From contig JADLFM010000041.1 in assembly GCA_020845495.1 (NCBI GenBank), forward strand, positions 1-64,000: a stretch of 64,000 nucleotides of DNA, read 5' to 3'. The position numbers and the translations under genes were made by a program. The notes under the pieces are model-generated. The model was not told the DNA's origin, ran no database searches, and saw only the letters and a program-made list of their open reading frames with translations. This DNA comes from Chloroflexota bacterium (GTDB lineage: Bacteria > Chloroflexota > UBA6077 > JACCZL01). Below, piece after piece: positions 51,980 to 60,725 of the stretch; the first letter of the stretch is position 1, and every line of letters begins with the position of its first letter.

Positions 51980-53455
51980 CTACGCCAGCAGCACGTATGG
52001 TGCTTCCAGGCACTCCTTGACGCGCTGAAGGAATTGCGCCGCCGGCGCCCCGTCCACCACGCGATGATCGAATGCCAGGCTCACGTACATCAGATCGCGA
52101 ACGGTAATCTGGCCATCCACCACGGCCGGCCGCTTCGCGATCCGCCCGACGCCCAGGATCGCCGCCTCCGGCGGGTTGACGATCGGTGTGAACGACTCGA
52201 CACCGTAACCACCCAGATTCGTGATCGTGAAGGTGCTTCCCGTCAACTCGTCTGGCCCGAGCCCGCCACTGCGGGACTTCGCCACCATTCCCATCAGATC
52301 GCCGTTCACCTGGCTGAGCGGCTTCTTGTCGGCATCCCGCACGACTGCGACGAGCAACCCCTGGTCGCTGGCTACGGCGATTCCGACGTTCACGTTCGGC
52401 TGAAGACGCAAGCCAACCGGCTGGCTTCCCTCCGCCTCCTGCCACTGGGCGTTGACGTGGGGGTGCTCGGCGAGGGCGATGGCGCAGGCCCGCGCGATCA
52501 TCGCATCGTAGGCGAGACGTGCGCCGTAGCGCTTCTCGAACTCAGGTGCGAGCTGGGTACGGAACCGGACCGCTTCGGTCATGTCGACTTCCATCAGCAG
52601 TGTGACGCGCGCCACACTCCGTGCCGAGGCAGCCATCCGCTCGGCCGTGATCCGGCGAACCCGGCTGAGCGGCTCGAAGGCGCCCGTCGCGGCGGCCACG
52701 GCCGGCAGGGTCGCAGGCGCGGCCGGCGGCTGGGGCACCAGCGCCGACGCGGATGGCACAGCGGCGGCGTCCCGACTGGCGACGTACGTCGTGACGTCCC
52801 GCTCAGTGATTCGGCCGCCCGGACCAGTCCCGGTGACCAGTGCCAGGTCGACGTGATGCTGCGTGGCCAGGCGCTTGGCGAGCGGTGAGGCGACGATTCT
52901 ACCGGGCGTGGCCGACGTGGCGGTCGGCTCAAGGACGGCCCCGGCCGAGGCAGCCACCCGCACGTCCCGCTCGACGACGCGTCCGCCAGGACCGGTCCCA
53001 GCCAGCGATGCGAGGTCGACGCCAAGGTCTCGAGCAACCATCCGGGCGCGCGGCGAGATCGCCTTCCGTTCGCCGGGCGGTGGCGCAGCGGCCACCGCGG
53101 ATGCTCCCGCGCCAGTGCCGGCCGCGGCCCCGGCCGCCGCGGACGATGGGCTGGCCACCTGCGCCACCTGAGCGGTGGTGGCAGTCGACGGAGCAGGCGG
53201 CTCTTCGGCGGCCTCGCCGGGCTGCGCGATGACGGCGATCGGCGCGCTCACCGGCGCCGTCCCGCCTACTCCAACGATGATGCGCTGGAGGACGCCGCTC
53301 GCCGGCGCACCCACCTCCACCGCCGACTTATCCGTTTCGACGATGAAGAGCGGCTCTTCCTTGGAAACGGCGTCGCCTTCCTTCTTGAGCCACTCGGTGA
53401 TGGTTCCCTCTTCCATCGTCAAGCCGAGCATCGGCATCGTGACCTGGTGCGGCAT
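51980..53455 (-). CDS. 2-oxoacid dehydrogenase E2 component with two subunit-binding domains
   Basis: A 491-residue dihydrolipoamide acyltransferase. Residues 1-77 are one lipoyl domain with lipoyl-Lys43 (ETDKSAVEV). After an Ala/Pro-rich linker come two peripheral subunit-binding domains in tandem (132-166 and 188-222), each with the PLAK/PRAR...TGPGGR pattern. The catalytic domain follows (about 262-491) with His464 and Asp468 in FDHRVVDG. Most E2 proteins have a single such binding domain. No E1 or E3 gene is adjacent; instead an AP-family hydrolase and a Nudix gene follow. The ATG at 53455 follows AAGGGGA; the longer in-frame region upstream to 53719 is unlikely. The acyl substrate is unknown. 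Confidence 0.92.
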   Translation of the reverse strand: MPHQVTMPMLGLTMEEGTITEWLKKEGDAVSKEEPLFIVETDKSAVEVGAPASGVLQRIIVGVGGTAPVSAPIAVIAQPGEAAEEPPAPSTATTAQVAQVASPSSAAAGAAAGTGAGASAVAAAPPPGERKAISPRARMVARDLGVDLASLAGTGPGGRVVERDVRVAASAGAVLEPTATSATPGRIVASPLAKRLATQHHVDLALVTGTGPGGRITERDVTTYVASRDAAAVPSASALVPQPPAAPATLPAVAAATGAFEPLSRVRRITAERMAASARSVARVTLLMEVDMTEAVRFRTQLAPEFEKRYGARLAYDAMIARACAIALAEHPHVNAQWQEAEGSQPVGLRLQPNVNVGIAVASDQGLLVAVVRDADKKPLSQVNGDLMGMVAKSRSGGLGPDELTGSTFTITNLGGYGVESFTPIVNPPEAAILGVGRIAKRPAVVDGQITVRDLMYVSLAFDHRVVDGAPAAQFLQRVKECLEAPYVLLA

Positions 53456-53890
53456 CAACGTCCCCTTACCTGCAAGCATGCGGCCTCGCCGGCGCGCGAC
53501 CATCGGGCATGTCTGGTTCCCGGAGACCGCTCGGCCACCGGGTGTGGTGAGTCCGTGGCTACCCCCCAGGCGGGCCGGCAGCGGAGCCGTCACAGCACGC
53601 CCGTATGATGGCCGGGATCGGCCACCGGAGCAACGCCCCCATTCTAGCCCGGCCTGCCATCGTAGGGTGAGCGCAACGTCAGGCCGGCGCAACGTCAGCG
53701 GCGGTTCGGCGAAACGCAACCGGCGTGGATCGGACGAACGAGGGCACGCAACGCCGCTGAAGCGTTACCATTCCGCCCGAACTAGCATCGAACGGGCGGC
53801 TCAACCTTCGTCACCGATCGACGCTACCGGGCGTTCTTTACTCTGGCAGCGGATCGCGCTCACGAGTAGCCCGTGCGCTGACAGGAAGGA
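53456..53890. other. Divergent gap upstream of E2 and the secreted GH gene
   Basis: A 435-bp stretch without a supported gene. On the minus strand TAGAAT (53646-53641) is a candidate -10 for the E2 operon. Two close copies of GCGCAACGTCA lie near 53670-53695. Nothing else is evident. Confidence 0.4.
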
Positions 53891-55531
53891 ATGGGCGTGC
53901 AGTCGACCGCTCGTCGTGCTCTTTGTCGAATCGGAATGCACCAGGGCGTCAGGTGCGCGGCGCGCTTCGTCGTCGTCGCGTGTGCGCTGATCCTGGCCTT
54001 CGCTCAACTTGCACCCGCAACGGCGGGCGTAACAGCGGGAACCGCCACCAGCGCCTACGCCGCCTCAGGCTCGGCCCCAGATGGGAGCGCCGCGACCTCC
54101 CGCGACCCGCGCTTCGGCCTGAACGATGCCTGGCGCGTCGGCGATGCCGCCGACCGAGCCGGCGCCGGCTGGTCTCGCATCTTGTTCTGGTGGAGCGAGA
54201 TGCAGAAGAGCGGCCCTGGCGACCTCGACCTGTTCGCCACCGGCCAGGACGGTTACATCCTGGCCGAGCGCGGGCATGGTCGAGAGCTCGTCGGCGGCGT
54301 GCTCAACACGCCGGGCTGGGCCAGTTCCGATGGCTCGCCCAACGGCGTTCCCAAGAACCTGTACCTGCCCTGGGATCACCCCGACAACTACTGGGGCCAA
54401 TTCATGCGCCAGATGGCCGAGCACTACCGGGGCAAGGTCGATACCTGGATCATCTGGAATGAGATCGACATCGCGGGCGGTCAGTGGAACACCTGGCACG
54501 GCTCGCTCGAGGATTACGTCCAGCTACAAAAGGTCGCGTACCGTGCGATCAAGGCTGGCAACCCGAACGCCACAGTGCTGCCGTTCGGCGCGGCCTGGTG
54601 GTACGACCGAGGCGACACCATCAGCCGGATGCTCGATCTGCTCGCTGCCGATCCGGACGCCGCCGCCAACAACTACTATTTCGACGTCGCCAACCTGCAC
54701 CTGTACAGTCGGGCTGAGGACATCCCCCGCATCATCACCTGGTACCGCCAGCAGTTAGCGGCGCGGGGGATGAGCAAGCCAATCTGGATTGCTGAGACGA
54801 ATGCCATCCCCTATGATGACCCGATCTGGCCAGCCAGTAAGGCGGGCTTCCGGGCCACGCTCGACGAGCAGGCGTCCTACATCATTCAGGCGATGGCGAC
54901 GTACCTTGGCCTCGGCGTGCAGCGGATCAGCGTGAACCGTGCGCTCGACGGCACTGACTTCGACGCCGGCGGCGAACCGTTCGGCCTGATTCGCAACGAC
55001 GGCTCGCTACGGCCGGCCTTCACGGCGTATCAGGTCGTCACGCGCTACTTCGCCGGTGCCCGCGATGCTTCCTACGATCAAACACCGGGCGGCGTGACCA
55101 AGGTCGTGCTAGAGAAGGCCGGCGGACGCGTCACGGTGCTCTGGACGATGGGCGGCAGCCCGACGACAGCAACGGTGGAGGCGATCCGACCGCGAGCGCT
55201 ACGCGTGAACAAGTGGGGTGAGACGAGCGAGATCGCCGCATCCGCCGGGCAGTACGCGATTGATCTGGCCGGCGCGACCGCGAACTCGAACCCGGACGAC
55301 CCGTCCGACTACGTGGTCGGCGGCGAGCCGGTCATCCTGGTCGAGCGTGATGACGACAACCTCAGCGCAGCAGTACGCTCGCTCGACGAGAGCCCTGGCG
55401 CCGCGCCGGTCGCGGAGACGCCAGCGATCAATCAGCAGACCTCGCGGCTCCCGACCAGGACCAGGCCTGAGCCGACCAAGGCGAAGCCCGAACCGACCAG
55501 GAAACCGACGCCAACGCCGAAAAAGCGGTAG
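53891..55531 (+). CDS. Secreted glycoside hydrolase-like protein (clan GH-A type)
   Basis: A 546-residue secreted protein. The signal peptide has an unusually long basic N-region and a hydrophobic core at about 25-45. The catalytic barrel (about 75-400) shows IIWNEIDIAGG with acid/base Glu191 and PIWIAETNAIPYDD with nucleophile Glu302, as in clan GH-A families such as GH5 and GH39. A beta-domain follows, and the C-terminus (500-546) is a Pro/Thr/Lys tail that may attach to the wall. The ATG at 53891 sits 1 nt after AGGAAGGA; a GTG two codons in (53897) would have better spacing. It likely cleaves an extracellular polysaccharide. Confidence 0.82.
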   Translation: MGVQSTARRALCRIGMHQGVRCAARFVVVACALILAFAQLAPATAGVTAGTATSAYAASGSAPDGSAATSRDPRFGLNDAWRVGDAADRAGAGWSRILFWWSEMQKSGPGDLDLFATGQDGYILAERGHGRELVGGVLNTPGWASSDGSPNGVPKNLYLPWDHPDNYWGQFMRQMAEHYRGKVDTWIIWNEIDIAGGQWNTWHGSLEDYVQLQKVAYRAIKAGNPNATVLPFGAAWWYDRGDTISRMLDLLAADPDAAANNYYFDVANLHLYSRAEDIPRIITWYRQQLAARGMSKPIWIAETNAIPYDDPIWPASKAGFRATLDEQASYIIQAMATYLGLGVQRISVNRALDGTDFDAGGEPFGLIRNDGSLRPAFTAYQVVTRYFAGARDASYDQTPGGVTKVVLEKAGGRVTVLWTMGGSPTTATVEAIRPRALRVNKWGETSEIAASAGQYAIDLAGATANSNPDDPSDYVVGGEPVILVERDDDNLSAAVRSLDESPGAAPVAETPAINQQTSRLPTRTRPEPTKAKPEPTRKPTPTPKKR

Positions 55532-55656
55532 AGACAGGCGCTGCCCGATTCCGAACGGGCGGCCCTACGGCCGTCCGGGTGGGGGGCATCTACTTCGCAC
55601 GGCGCCGGTGTTACCCGCGGTTCGAAGTACCGATGCAATGCCCCTGCGGACTGGCG

Positions 55657-56199
55657 TCAGGGGAGCGGCGGCGAGGTATCGGCGCCGCGACGGGTCATGA
55701 AGTCGCTCCCACCGCACCGGCGAAGGATGTCGCGTGCTTCGTCAGCGCGGCGGGGGTCTCGCACGGTGACCAGGATGCTCCCAGCCTGAACCCGCTCCTG
55801 ATAGTAGCGCGCCTCCTCGTGACCGAGGCCCTGATCGATCAGGAAGCCGAGGATGCCACCGGCCGCCGCTCCGATCCCGGCCCCGCCTACCGCGCCGACG
55901 AGTGCGCCCGCTGCCACCAATGCCCCGAGCCCGGGAACGGCGACGCTCGCCGCACCGATCAGCCAGCCGGCAACGCCGCCCAGCAACCCGCCGGCCAGGA
56001 GGCCGGTCGTCTGGTCGTCGCGGACCTGTCCGGGCGCGCCAGTCGTCTCGGATAGCCGCTCGGCGTCTTGACGTCGCAGGGTAACGACCCCAATGGTCGC
56101 AGGGTCGAACGCGGCATCCTTGAGTTCTGCGAGGGCGGCCTTGGCGTCCTCCTCACTGTCAAACACTCCCACTGCGATGGATCGATGCTGTATCGCCAT
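55657..56199 (-). CDS. General-stress-protein-17M-like protein with glycine zipper
   Basis: A 180-residue protein. Residues 6-40 (SIAVGVFDSEEDAKAALAELKDAAFDPATIGVV) match the heat-induced stress protein YflT/GSP17M-type domain. Residues 64-118 form a Gly/Ala-rich hydrophobic hairpin (LLAGGLLGGVAGWLIGAASVAVPG and following), as in glycine-zipper membrane proteins. The end returns to an alpha/beta segment (GSILVTVRDPRRADEARDIL). The overall pattern resembles stress-induced proteins of unknown mechanism. The ATG follows GGGGAGG. It is monocistronic. Confidence 0.8.
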   Translation of the reverse strand: MAIQHRSIAVGVFDSEEDAKAALAELKDAAFDPATIGVVTLRRQDAERLSETTGAPGQVRDDQTTGLLAGGLLGGVAGWLIGAASVAVPGLGALVAAGALVGAVGGAGIGAAAGGILGFLIDQGLGHEEARYYQERVQAGSILVTVRDPRRADEARDILRRCGGSDFMTRRGADTSPPLP

Positions 56200-56471
56200 C
56201 GACTCGCCTCCCCAGCCTGTGCGCGGACGACACGCCCGGCGTTACTCTCAGCTACCGTATGCAAGATGCGTACGCACCGCAAGGGGCAGGACGCGCGGCG
56301 CACCCGAGCAGCGGCACACTCGCGCCTGGCATCTGGTCGCGAGTGCACGCTCCGGGTGCTGGCTGCCGGTGCGGGCTACCGCTGCTGGCTACGCCTCGCG
56401 CCGTACGCCACAATGTGGGTGCTGGCGACGCTCCGCGGACACACGGCGGCGTTGGTCGCCCTGGGGGATGC

Positions 56472-58439
56472 ATGCCGAAGGCCCGGCGCCGCCCGATCGA
56501 GGCGGCCGATCTCTGCCGCATCGCCGTCGTCGACGACCCACAGTTATCGCCCGATGGCCGCACGAGCGCCTACGTGGTCCGGACCATCGACGCGGCCGCG
56601 AACGCGTACCGTTCGGCGATCTGGACCGTCCCCTTTGGAGGCGGCGCGCCGACGCAATTGACCAACGGCGAGGCGCGAGACCGCTCGCCCCGCTGGTCGC
56701 CGGACGGGCAGTGGATCGCGTTCCTCTCGGACCGGGGGGCGGCGAAGGGCCAGATCTTCGTCATCCCCACCACCGGCGGCGAGGCCCGTCAGGTGACAAG
56801 CGGCCTCCGCGAGATCGAGGGCATGGCCTGGAGCCCGGACAGTGCGCGGCTCGCGTTCACGGCACGGGTTCTGCCGCCCGATGCCCGGCCGATGCGCGAC
56901 GGCCCGGCGCCCCCCGTCGTGCGGGAGATCACGCGGATCACGTCGCGCTACGATGGCAAGGGCTGGCTCGACGGCCGGGCGCATCTGTTCGTCGTCGAGC
57001 GGGAGGCCGGCTCGCCGAGGCAGGTGACCGACGGCGACTGGGATGACGGACAGCCGTGCTGGTCGCCTGACGGCCGCTCGCTGGCCTTCGCCTCCAACCG
57101 CCGGCCCGATCGGGATTGGAACGATGCATCGGACATCTGGACCGTCGGCGTGGGAGGCCGCCGAGTCAAGCAGATCACACGTGGCGGACACAGCCTGGCG
57201 TCGCCGGCCTGGTCGCCAGACGGGGCCGCCATTGCCTGCGTCGGGCACGCCAGCGATGCCCCGGCCGGTGCGAACGCCCGTCTCTGGCTCGTACCGGCGA
57301 CAGGCGGCGATCCGATCTGCCTGACTGCCAGCGTCGATCTCAGCCTCGGCTCAGACGTCCTGGCCGATCTGCGGGCCGGTCATGGCGCTCCGACGCCGAC
57401 CTGGACCAAGGACGCTGCCAGCCTGCGATTCCTCGCCAGCGATCGCGGCAGCGTCCGCCTCTATGAGATCGGCACGGAGGGTGGCACGCCGCGCACGCTG
57501 GTCGGAGGGGATCGCGCGCTCATCAGCTTCAGCGGCGCAAACGACTGCCTCACGTTCGTCGCAACCGATCCACTGGACCCCGGCACCTTGTTCGCCGCCA
57601 ACAAGGATGGTAGCGGCGAGCGTCCGCTGGTCGACGTGAACCGAGCCCTGCTCGACAGCCTGGAGCTTGCGTCGCCCGAGCGACTGGAGATTGAGGGCGC
57701 CGACGGCGAGGCAGTCGAGGGCTGGCTGATCCCTGGACGGGGGCGCGGGCGCCGACCGTTGATCCTCGAGATTCACGGCGGGCCGCATGGGCTGTACGGC
57801 AACGCCTTCTTCCACGAGTTTCAAGTGCTGGCAGCCAGTGGCTACCACGTGCTGTACACGAACCCGCGCGGGAGTCGGGGCTACGGCGAGCGCTTCTGCT
57901 CCGAGATCGCCGGCGGTTGGGGCGATCTCGACTATCGCGACCTGATGGCGGCAGTGGACGTCGTCGTCAAGCGCCCAGACGTCGACCCGAAGCGTCTCGG
58001 CGTCGCCGGCGGGAGCTACGGCGGCTTCATGACGAACTGGATTGTGGGCCATACCGACCGCTTCACGGCCGCCGTGACAATGCGCTGCCTCTCCAACTTC
58101 GTGTCGTTCTACGGTACCAGCGACATCGGAACGTGGTTCGGCGAGCGGGAGTTGTGCGGGACGCCGCGCGAGGTCTTCGATACCTACGTCCGGATGTCTC
58201 CCCTCACGTACGTCGAGCGGGTGACCACACCAATTCTCATCATGCACTCGGAACAGGATCTACGCTGCCCGGTCGAGCAGGCCGAACAATGGTTCGTGTC
58301 GCTGCGCCGGCTCGGGAAGACGGCCGAGTTTCTGCGGTTTCCCGAGGAGAATCACAACCTGTCGCGAAGCGGCCGACCGGATCGACGTCTGTTACGCCTG
58401 GCGCGGCTGGTGGAGTGGTTCGACCGCTGGCTGAAGTGA
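56472..58439 (+). CDS. S9-family prolyl oligopeptidase/acylaminoacyl-peptidase
   Basis: A 655-residue serine peptidase: an N-terminal seven-bladed WD40-like/TolB-like propeller (about 15-400, repeated WSPDGRxLAF segments) and a C-terminal alpha/beta-hydrolase domain (about 405-655). The catalytic triad is Ser515 (GGSYGGF), Asp596 (SEQDLRCP) and His628 (EENHNL). It should release N-terminal acylated or prolyl residues from short peptides in the cytoplasm, as no signal peptide is present. The ATG at 56472 follows a G-rich site; upstream in-frame sequence to 56259 is Cys/Arg/Gly rich and unlikely. The GDPD gene follows 82 bp later. Confidence 0.93.
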   Translation: MPKARRRPIEAADLCRIAVVDDPQLSPDGRTSAYVVRTIDAAANAYRSAIWTVPFGGGAPTQLTNGEARDRSPRWSPDGQWIAFLSDRGAAKGQIFVIPTTGGEARQVTSGLREIEGMAWSPDSARLAFTARVLPPDARPMRDGPAPPVVREITRITSRYDGKGWLDGRAHLFVVEREAGSPRQVTDGDWDDGQPCWSPDGRSLAFASNRRPDRDWNDASDIWTVGVGGRRVKQITRGGHSLASPAWSPDGAAIACVGHASDAPAGANARLWLVPATGGDPICLTASVDLSLGSDVLADLRAGHGAPTPTWTKDAASLRFLASDRGSVRLYEIGTEGGTPRTLVGGDRALISFSGANDCLTFVATDPLDPGTLFAANKDGSGERPLVDVNRALLDSLELASPERLEIEGADGEAVEGWLIPGRGRGRRPLILEIHGGPHGLYGNAFFHEFQVLAASGYHVLYTNPRGSRGYGERFCSEIAGGWGDLDYRDLMAAVDVVVKRPDVDPKRLGVAGGSYGGFMTNWIVGHTDRFTAAVTMRCLSNFVSFYGTSDIGTWFGERELCGTPREVFDTYVRMSPLTYVERVTTPILIMHSEQDLRCPVEQAEQWFVSLRRLGKTAEFLRFPEENHNLSRSGRPDRRLLRLARLVEWFDRWLK

Positions 58440-58521
58440 GGCAGCGCTCGCTCCAGACACCCACCAGTCTGTAGAGGACCGTGTTCGAAGATTGGCAACT
58501 CAGCCCGACGGAGGATCCCCG

Positions 58522-59265
58522 ATGTGGCAGCACCATGCCCAGGGCCGGCCGCGCGTCTTCGGACATCGCGGCGCGATGGGTTACGCGCCCGAGAACACCT
58601 TTGCCTCGTTCGAGCGGGCCGTCGCGCTCGGCGTAGACGCCATCGAGTTGGACGTCCACCTGAGTGCGGACGGTCAGGTCGTCGTGATTCACGATCCGGA
58701 CTTGAGCCGCACCACCAATGGGCAGGGGATGGTGAGCGAGCACCCGCTCGCCGTACTCGAACGCCTCGATGCTGGCCACTCGTTCGACCCAGCCTACACC
58801 GGCCAGCGGATCCCGACGCTCGACGAGACGCTTGCCTGGGCGCGGGGGCGAGTCGTTCTCGATATCGAGATCAAGGGCGGACCCGCGCCGTATCCTGGCA
58901 TCGCCGAGAAGGTGGTCGAGTTGATTCGCAAGCACGGTATGGTCGATCAGACCATCGTGATCTCGTTCGACCATCCGACCGTCAAGCGCGTCAAGGAGGT
59001 CGCCCCCGACCAGGCGACCGGCACGCTCTACAGTTGCCGCCCGGTCGATCCAGTTGCCGTGGCGAGGGCCGCCAGCGCGAACGCTATCCTTCCCCACTGG
59101 TCGTACTGTCACTCAGAGGACGTGGAGCGGGCTCACGCGGCCGGCCTGTCGGTCCATCCCTGGGCGACGTCCGCCCCTGAGGTCATCGCGGCGCTCGTCG
59201 AGATGGGCGTCGACTCGGTGTGCAGCAACCATCCGGATCGGGTGGTGCAGGTGCTCGGCGGCTGA
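58522..59265 (+). CDS. Glycerophosphodiester phosphodiesterase
   Basis: A 247-residue GDPD-family protein, close to cytoplasmic UgpQ in length. The motifs are GHRG (His15-Arg16), PENTFASF (Glu24-Asn25), IELDVH (Glu42, Asp44), HDPDLSRTT (His57-Asp58) and LDIEIKG near residue 114, so both catalytic histidines and all metal ligands are in place. It hydrolyses glycerophosphodiesters to glycerol-3-phosphate and an alcohol. The ATG at 58522 follows CGGAGGATC. It follows the S9 peptidase with an 82-bp gap; a shared transcript is possible. Confidence 0.94.
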   Translation: MWQHHAQGRPRVFGHRGAMGYAPENTFASFERAVALGVDAIELDVHLSADGQVVVIHDPDLSRTTNGQGMVSEHPLAVLERLDAGHSFDPAYTGQRIPTLDETLAWARGRVVLDIEIKGGPAPYPGIAEKVVELIRKHGMVDQTIVISFDHPTVKRVKEVAPDQATGTLYSCRPVDPVAVARAASANAILPHWSYCHSEDVERAHAAGLSVHPWATSAPEVIAALVEMGVDSVCSNHPDRVVQVLGG

Positions 59266-59689
59266 GGCGGACCCGCCGCAACGCACCACCTGGACGGAAG
59301 GTCAGTCAGACGAGGCGCTCGACGCGGACGGCGTGCCGCAAGCGTTCGCCGCGACGCGCCATCTGAACTGCCGTGTAGTCAGACCCTTCGATCACCCGGC
59401 CTGGCCCCGAGCGTGTACGGCCGGCGGCTGCCTTTGGCACGGGCCGCGCAACGCGGTGTCCGCACGATCGTCGCTCAGACCGCCTGGAACCGGCCGCGAA
59501 CACGCAGCGCGCCTTCGCGGCCTTCGAGCAGGTGCCGGCGCGTCGCCCAGACGCGCCGGGCCGGCTCCGCCTCCGGGCGCTTCCGATGCCATAGCATGAG
59601 AACGTCTCGGAGGATCGGCGCTCGAGCGTGTATCCGCCAGCCGCGCAACACGAGAGGGATCGGATCGCGGCGGACAGCAGAGCTCGGGA
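59266..59689. other. Unassigned stretch with fragmentary coding-like frames
   Basis: On the minus strand two short frames have protein-like ends: one ending at 59475 (RGWRIHARAPILRDVLMLWHR and following) and one ending at 59306 (RVIEGSDYTAVQMARRGERL). Neither has a credible start or ribosome site. They may be remnants of one small gene or chance frames. No domain is recognised. Confidence 0.35.
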
Positions 59690-59911
59690 TCAGACGATGG
59701 CCCAACGAGTCGGAAGGTACGCCGACGCGCGTGAACGGCGGCGGAACGACTGCCAGCACGCACGACACAGATAGCCAAGACCGTCTGGCGCCGGCAGTGG
59801 TACGCGGTCCTCGTGGCCGACGCCGATGAAGACTTCGCACTCGCGGCACTTGACGGTCGCCTGGTACTGACTCACCATCTGGGGGTGATTTCGGACCAAC
59901 CGCTCAGCCAT
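59690..59911 (-). CDS. Small CxxC-CxxC (zinc-ribbon-like) protein
   Basis: A 73-residue protein with two Cys pairs, CREC (22-25) and CRAC (49-52), spaced as in zinc ribbons, and a basic C-terminus (FRRRSRASAYLPTRW). The sequence VKCRECEVFIGVGHEDRVPLPA reads as natural protein. A strong GGAGGGA site lies 8 nt before the ATG. It directly follows another tiny frame whose TAG touches this ATG. It may bind nucleic acid or act as a metal-binding adaptor. No homologue is recalled. Confidence 0.68.
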   Translation of the reverse strand: MAERLVRNHPQMVSQYQATVKCRECEVFIGVGHEDRVPLPAPDGLGYLCRACWQSFRRRSRASAYLPTRWAIV

Positions 59912-60022
59912 CTACGCGCTCCCTCCGATACGTCCTTGCAACAGGGCGACGCTGCACACCAGCCCAAGCACGATAACTGCCAGATCGAGCACCGCCCACC
60001 TCCGACTTCCGCGAGATAACAC
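59912..60022 (-). CDS. Micro-ORF, predicted single-helix membrane peptide
   Basis: A frame of 36 codons from the GTG at 60022, or 26 from the GTG at 59992; the latter has GGAGGT five bases upstream. The product is basic, then one hydrophobic helix (VLDLAVIVLGLVCSVALL), then GRIGGSA. Its TAG stop is immediately followed by the ATG of the CxxC protein, so translation is probably coupled. The start is uncertain. Confidence 0.45.
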   Translation of the reverse strand: MLSRGSRRWAVLDLAVIVLGLVCSVALLQGRIGGSA

Positions 60023-60076
60023 CAGCCTCAGTTGCCCTAACAGTTGGGGGAGGAGCAAGCACCAGTCACCGTAGCG

Positions 60077-60169
60077 TCACAGGGAGTGCTCGCCGCGTGG
60101 CGGGAGGAACATCTGGGCGACCGCAACCGAGAAGCCCAGGCCCAGCAGCACGAAGCCAAACTCCACCAT
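60077..60169 (-). CDS. Micro-ORF, 30-residue membrane peptide
   Basis: An ATG with a strong AAGGAG site (8 nt spacing) opens a 30-codon frame. It encodes MVEFG followed by a hydrophobic helix (FVLLGLGFSVAVAQMFL) and PPRGEHSL. This composition (one helix, short basic/Pro tail) is typical of small regulatory or accessory membrane peptides. It is first in a minus-strand set with the second micro-ORF and the CxxC protein. Confidence 0.6.
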   Translation of the reverse strand: MVEFGFVLLGLGFSVAVAQMFLPPRGEHSL

Positions 60170-60345
60170 GACGTCTCCTTCGGGAGGATTCTCAGCACGA
60201 CACCCTGGGGGCGTTGCGATGTGATCCTAGCGCTCCCCTCATCACAACGACGTTACGGGGGTAGCGCACAACCTCTCGGAGAGGTAACAGCCCGCCCGAC
60301 ACCCGCTGCAACGCGCAGCCCAGCCCGTACGCGGCGGGCGTGACA

Positions 60346-60390
60346 CCCCTCGCCAGCGTGCCCCTCGCCAGCGTGCCCCTCGCATACGGG
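60346..60390. repeat. 15-bp tandem repeat
   Basis: CCCCTCGCCAGCGTG occurs exactly at 60346 and 60361, with a degenerate third copy at 60376. Confidence 0.75.
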
Positions 60391-60590
60391 CAAGCCACAG
60401 GGCGCGCCGACGGGAGCGCACCTGGCCGATGCCGAGCGCTATGGCTCTCCAGGCGCTGGAGCCGGCGATAGGCCGGCTCCAGCGCCGGCCGTGGGCGGGC
60501 GAGGGTGAGCGATGCCGTCAGGCGAGGGGATGCCGCTTACGCCAGCGCCAGACCCACCTCGACTCCGAGGGCTGGCGACTCCTGGCTGAC

Positions 60591-60626
60591 ACCACACCCC
60601 TCACCACACCCCTCACCACACCCCAC
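60591..60626. repeat. 12-bp tandem repeat
   Basis: ACCACACCCCTC occurs exactly at 60591 and 60603; the third unit at 60615 matches ten of twelve bases and runs into a 40-bp direct repeat. Confidence 0.75.
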
Positions 60627-60725
60627 CCGCCGCTCACGCTCACTGGAGCTCCGGGCCTACGCCGAGGCGCTCGGCGAGCACTACGCCTCACCATGCCCCA
60701 CCCGCCGCTCACGCTCACTGGAGCT
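60611..60725. repeat. 40-bp direct repeat, one copy over a stop codon
   Basis: The segments 60611-60650 and 60686-60725 match at 38 of 40 bases. The second copy covers the last codons and TGA stop (60717-60715) of the SH3b gene on the minus strand; the first copy is a displaced duplicate 75 bp further downstream of that gene. Confidence 0.88.

Larger units (their letters stand above)
60170..60714. other. Repeat-rich non-coding stretch
   Basis: No supported gene. It holds a 15-bp tandem repeat (60346-60390), a 12-bp tandem repeat (60591-60626) and one half of a 40-bp direct repeat (60611-60650). An inverted segment with 'gctccagcgc/ggagccggc' style complementarity near 60450-60485 (arms around AGGCGCTGGAGCCGG) may form a hairpin. 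Confidence 0.55.

Noticed and set aside
50531..52888. A 785-codon plus-strand frame opposite the NPP-like and E2 genes
   Set aside because: It crosses two clearly coding minus-strand genes and their gap, has no motif, and shows the composition of an antisense frame.
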